6,390 nucleotides of DNA from an uncultured Armatimonadota bacterium (GTDB lineage: Bacteria > Armatimonadota > Armatimonadia > Armatimonadales > Armatimonadaceae), in assembly GCA_903881535.1 (NCBI GenBank), contig CAIRTT010000204.1, forward strand, positions 1 to 6,390, written 5' to 3'. Below the pieces are notes generated by a model that was not told the DNA's origin, did not search any database, and worked only from the letters and a program-made list of their open reading frames with translations. Every line of letters starts with the position of its first letter. Position 1 is the stretch's first letter. Made by a program: the position numbers and the translations under genes. Of this stretch, positions 4,907 to 6,390 are shown in pieces.

Positions 4907-6390
4907 ATGCGAAACCCCTTTGCAGCGCTGCGCGGTGGAACGATCCGCGCTGGCCTAGCCATTACCCTCTGTGCATCCGCAACCTGGCTTGCCATCGGTG
5001 CTCCGACAAGCCCAAAAATCATCAAGAAACCAGACTACACCAAGGAAATTCGGCCCATTCTTGGAGATCACTGTCTCAAATGCCACGGCTTGGATGGAAA
5101 TGCGCGTAAAGGTAACCTCCGCCTTGACCTGCCGATCACCGCAGCACAAGCAAAGGAAGTCGCCCGGCGTATAGCATTGCCGGCATCGAGTAGCTTGCAC
5201 ATGCCACCGATGAACGAGCCATCCCAGCCGAATGCTGCTCAAAAAGCGCTCCTCACAGCCTGGACGCGTACTGGTGCACAAGTAGATAAACATTGGGCTT
5301 TCGTGGCCCCAAAGCGCCCTGCAGTACCAAAAGTCTCTAATCCTCAATGGGTCCGCAGCCCCATCGATGCCTACATCCTCGAAAAACTTGACAAGGTCGG
5401 AATGAAACCGAGCCCGGATGCCGACCGGCGTACCTGGCTGCGCCGCGCCACCCTTGACCTTACGGGGCTCCCTCCAACCCCTGTCGAAGTCGACCGCTTC
5501 CTCGCTGATACGCGCCCAAATGCGTATGCAGTTGCCGCAGATCGCCTCCTCGCAAGCCCGCGCTACGGCGAGCGGATGGCGGCTGACTGGCTGGATGGCG
5601 CACGCTACGCCGACTCAAATGGCTATCAGGCTGACTACGAGCGCTTCCAGTACCGCTGGCGCGACTGGGTCATCGATGCCTTCAACTCCAACAAGCCCTA
5701 TGACCAGTTCACCGTTGAGCAGCTTGCCGGAGACATGCTCCCAAATCCCACGACCGAACAGGTCATCGCCACCGGGTTCAACCGTAACCACCGCGTCAAT
5801 ACCGAAGGCGGCGTAATCGCGGAAGAATGGCGCATCGAAACCGTCATCGACCGCGTCGAAACGACCAGCGCTGTCTGGCTTGGGATGACATTTGGCTGCG
5901 CACGCTGCCACGACCATAAGTACGATCCGGTTAGCCAAAAGGACTTTTACTCGGTCTTTGCGTTTTTCAATAACATCGCAGAGTCTGGAACAGGCGTCGA
6001 AGCGCCTGAAAACCACCCGCCGCTCATCAAGAGCCCAACGCGTGACCAGGATGCGATGCTGGCAAAGCTGGATAAGCAGCTCACCGATGCGCAGGCCGCC
6101 GCAAAATCCGCTGAACCTGACTTCCTGAAATGGGCGTCTCTCTGGGAAGCATCCCGTGACTTATCCAGCGTCAAGCCATCTTGGCTGCCTGCCGGAATCG
6201 CAGCCGCAACCGCAACTAGCGGCGCAAAATTGACCGCAAATGCCACATCTGCGATTGTTGTCACCGGCACCAACCCTGCAAAGGACAGCTACACCGTAAC
6301 TCTGGATGCAGTAGACAAAGACATCACGGGTGTGCGTATCGAAGTGATGCCAGGTGCAAATGGCTATGTCAGCCGCCACTTCAACGGAAA
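4907..6390 (+). CDS. PSCyt1-DUF1549 protein (planctomycete cytochrome c type), truncated by the window end
   Basis: The first 494 residues are present and the frame is open at the edge. An N-terminal signal peptide (positive start, hydrophobic core about residues 15-30, cleavage probably near IGA at 30-32) sends it out of the cytoplasm. The PSCyt1 domain (about 43-125) has the haem site CLKCH (56-60) and a possible distal ligand in HMPPM (98-102). KHWAFVAP (128-135) leads into DUF1549, from about SPIDAYI (151) to about 360, with the conserved CARCHDHKYDP (331-341). A short coiled-coil-like stretch (about 378-402) follows, then a beta-rich segment ending where DUF1553 would be expected to follow outside the window. 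The haem domain is shorter than usual, lacking the middle segment that normally carries a PG-x-x-x-S motif. ATG 4907 places the signal peptide well; GTG 4892 is an alternative in frame. Function is unproven; relatives often neighbour sulfatase genes. Confidence 0.93.
   Translation, partial: MRNPFAALRGGTIRAGLAITLCASATWLAIGAPTSPKIIKKPDYTKEIRPILGDHCLKCHGLDGNARKGNLRLDLPITAAQAKEVARRIALPASSSLHMPPMNEPSQPNAAQKALLTAWTRTGAQVDKHWAFVAPKRPAVPKVSNPQWVRSPIDAYILEKLDKVGMKPSPDADRRTWLRRATLDLTGLPPTPVEVDRFLADTRPNAYAVAADRLLASPRYGERMAADWLDGARYADSNGYQADYERFQYRWRDWVIDAFNSNKPYDQFTVEQLAGDMLPNPTTEQVIATGFNRNHRVNTEGGVIAEEWRIETVIDRVETTSAVWLGMTFGCARCHDHKYDPVSQKDFYSVFAFFNNIAESGTGVEAPENHPPLIKSPTRDQDAMLAKLDKQLTDAQAAAKSAEPDFLKWASLWEASRDLSSVKPSWLPAGIAAATATSGAKLTANATSAIVVTGTNPAKDSYTVTLDAVDKDITGVRIEVMPGANGYVSRHFNG

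Noticed and set aside
4955..5347. A 130-codon minus-strand open frame opposite the PSCyt1 domain
   Set aside because: The plus strand here encodes an intact haem domain; the minus-strand product is Cys- and Trp-rich with no family features.

Overview
The window looks like chromosomal DNA of a PVC-group bacterium, most likely a planctomycete. The strongest sign is the protein running off the right edge. It joins a planctomycete-type cytochrome c domain (PSCyt1) to a DUF1549 domain with the typical CARCHDHKYDP motif, an architecture heavily expanded in Planctomycetota and also found in Verrucomicrobiota and a few other phyla. The large esterase gene belongs to a hydrolase type I associate with the same groups. 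The phylum call rests on protein motifs only. Base composition looks moderately GC-rich by eye and shows no obvious break.

Layout, left to right: (1) a tRNA gene with anticodon CAT on the minus strand, probably tRNA-Ile2 rather than elongator tRNA-Met, without an encoded CCA; (2) a small plus-strand gene for a 78-residue protein with two membrane segments, ending 4 bp from (3) the convergent end of a long minus-strand gene for a two-domain esterase (alpha/beta-hydrolase followed by SGNH/GDSL hydrolase and a C-terminal beta-rich domain); (4) a family 2 glycosyltransferase just upstream of the esterase on the same strand, probably co-transcribed with it; (5) a divergent plus-strand FkbM-family methyltransferase; (6) a convergent minus-strand gene for a protein built on about 16 glycine-led five-residue repeats, preceded by a promoter-like sequence placed for a leaderless transcript; (7) a divergent, right-truncated PSCyt1-DUF1549 gene with a signal peptide.

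Genes 3 to 5 look like a small glycan-handling set: a glycosyltransferase that adds a sugar, a methyltransferase that may O-methylate a sugar or lipid-linked intermediate, and a double esterase that could remove acyl groups. All three appear cytoplasmic from sequence. The link between them is inferred from position and family. The truncated gene at the right belongs to a family often found near sulfatases and other polysaccharide-degradation genes in planctomycetes, but no sulfatase is present here.

There is no gene-free stretch longer than 300 bases. The intergenic gaps are 112-164, 402-405, 2278-2344, 3287-3368, 4197-4213 and 4823-4906. I saw no CRISPR array, insertion sequence, integrase or attachment site. 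The least familiar element is the glycine-pentad repeat protein; the most unusual architecture is the tandem esterase.
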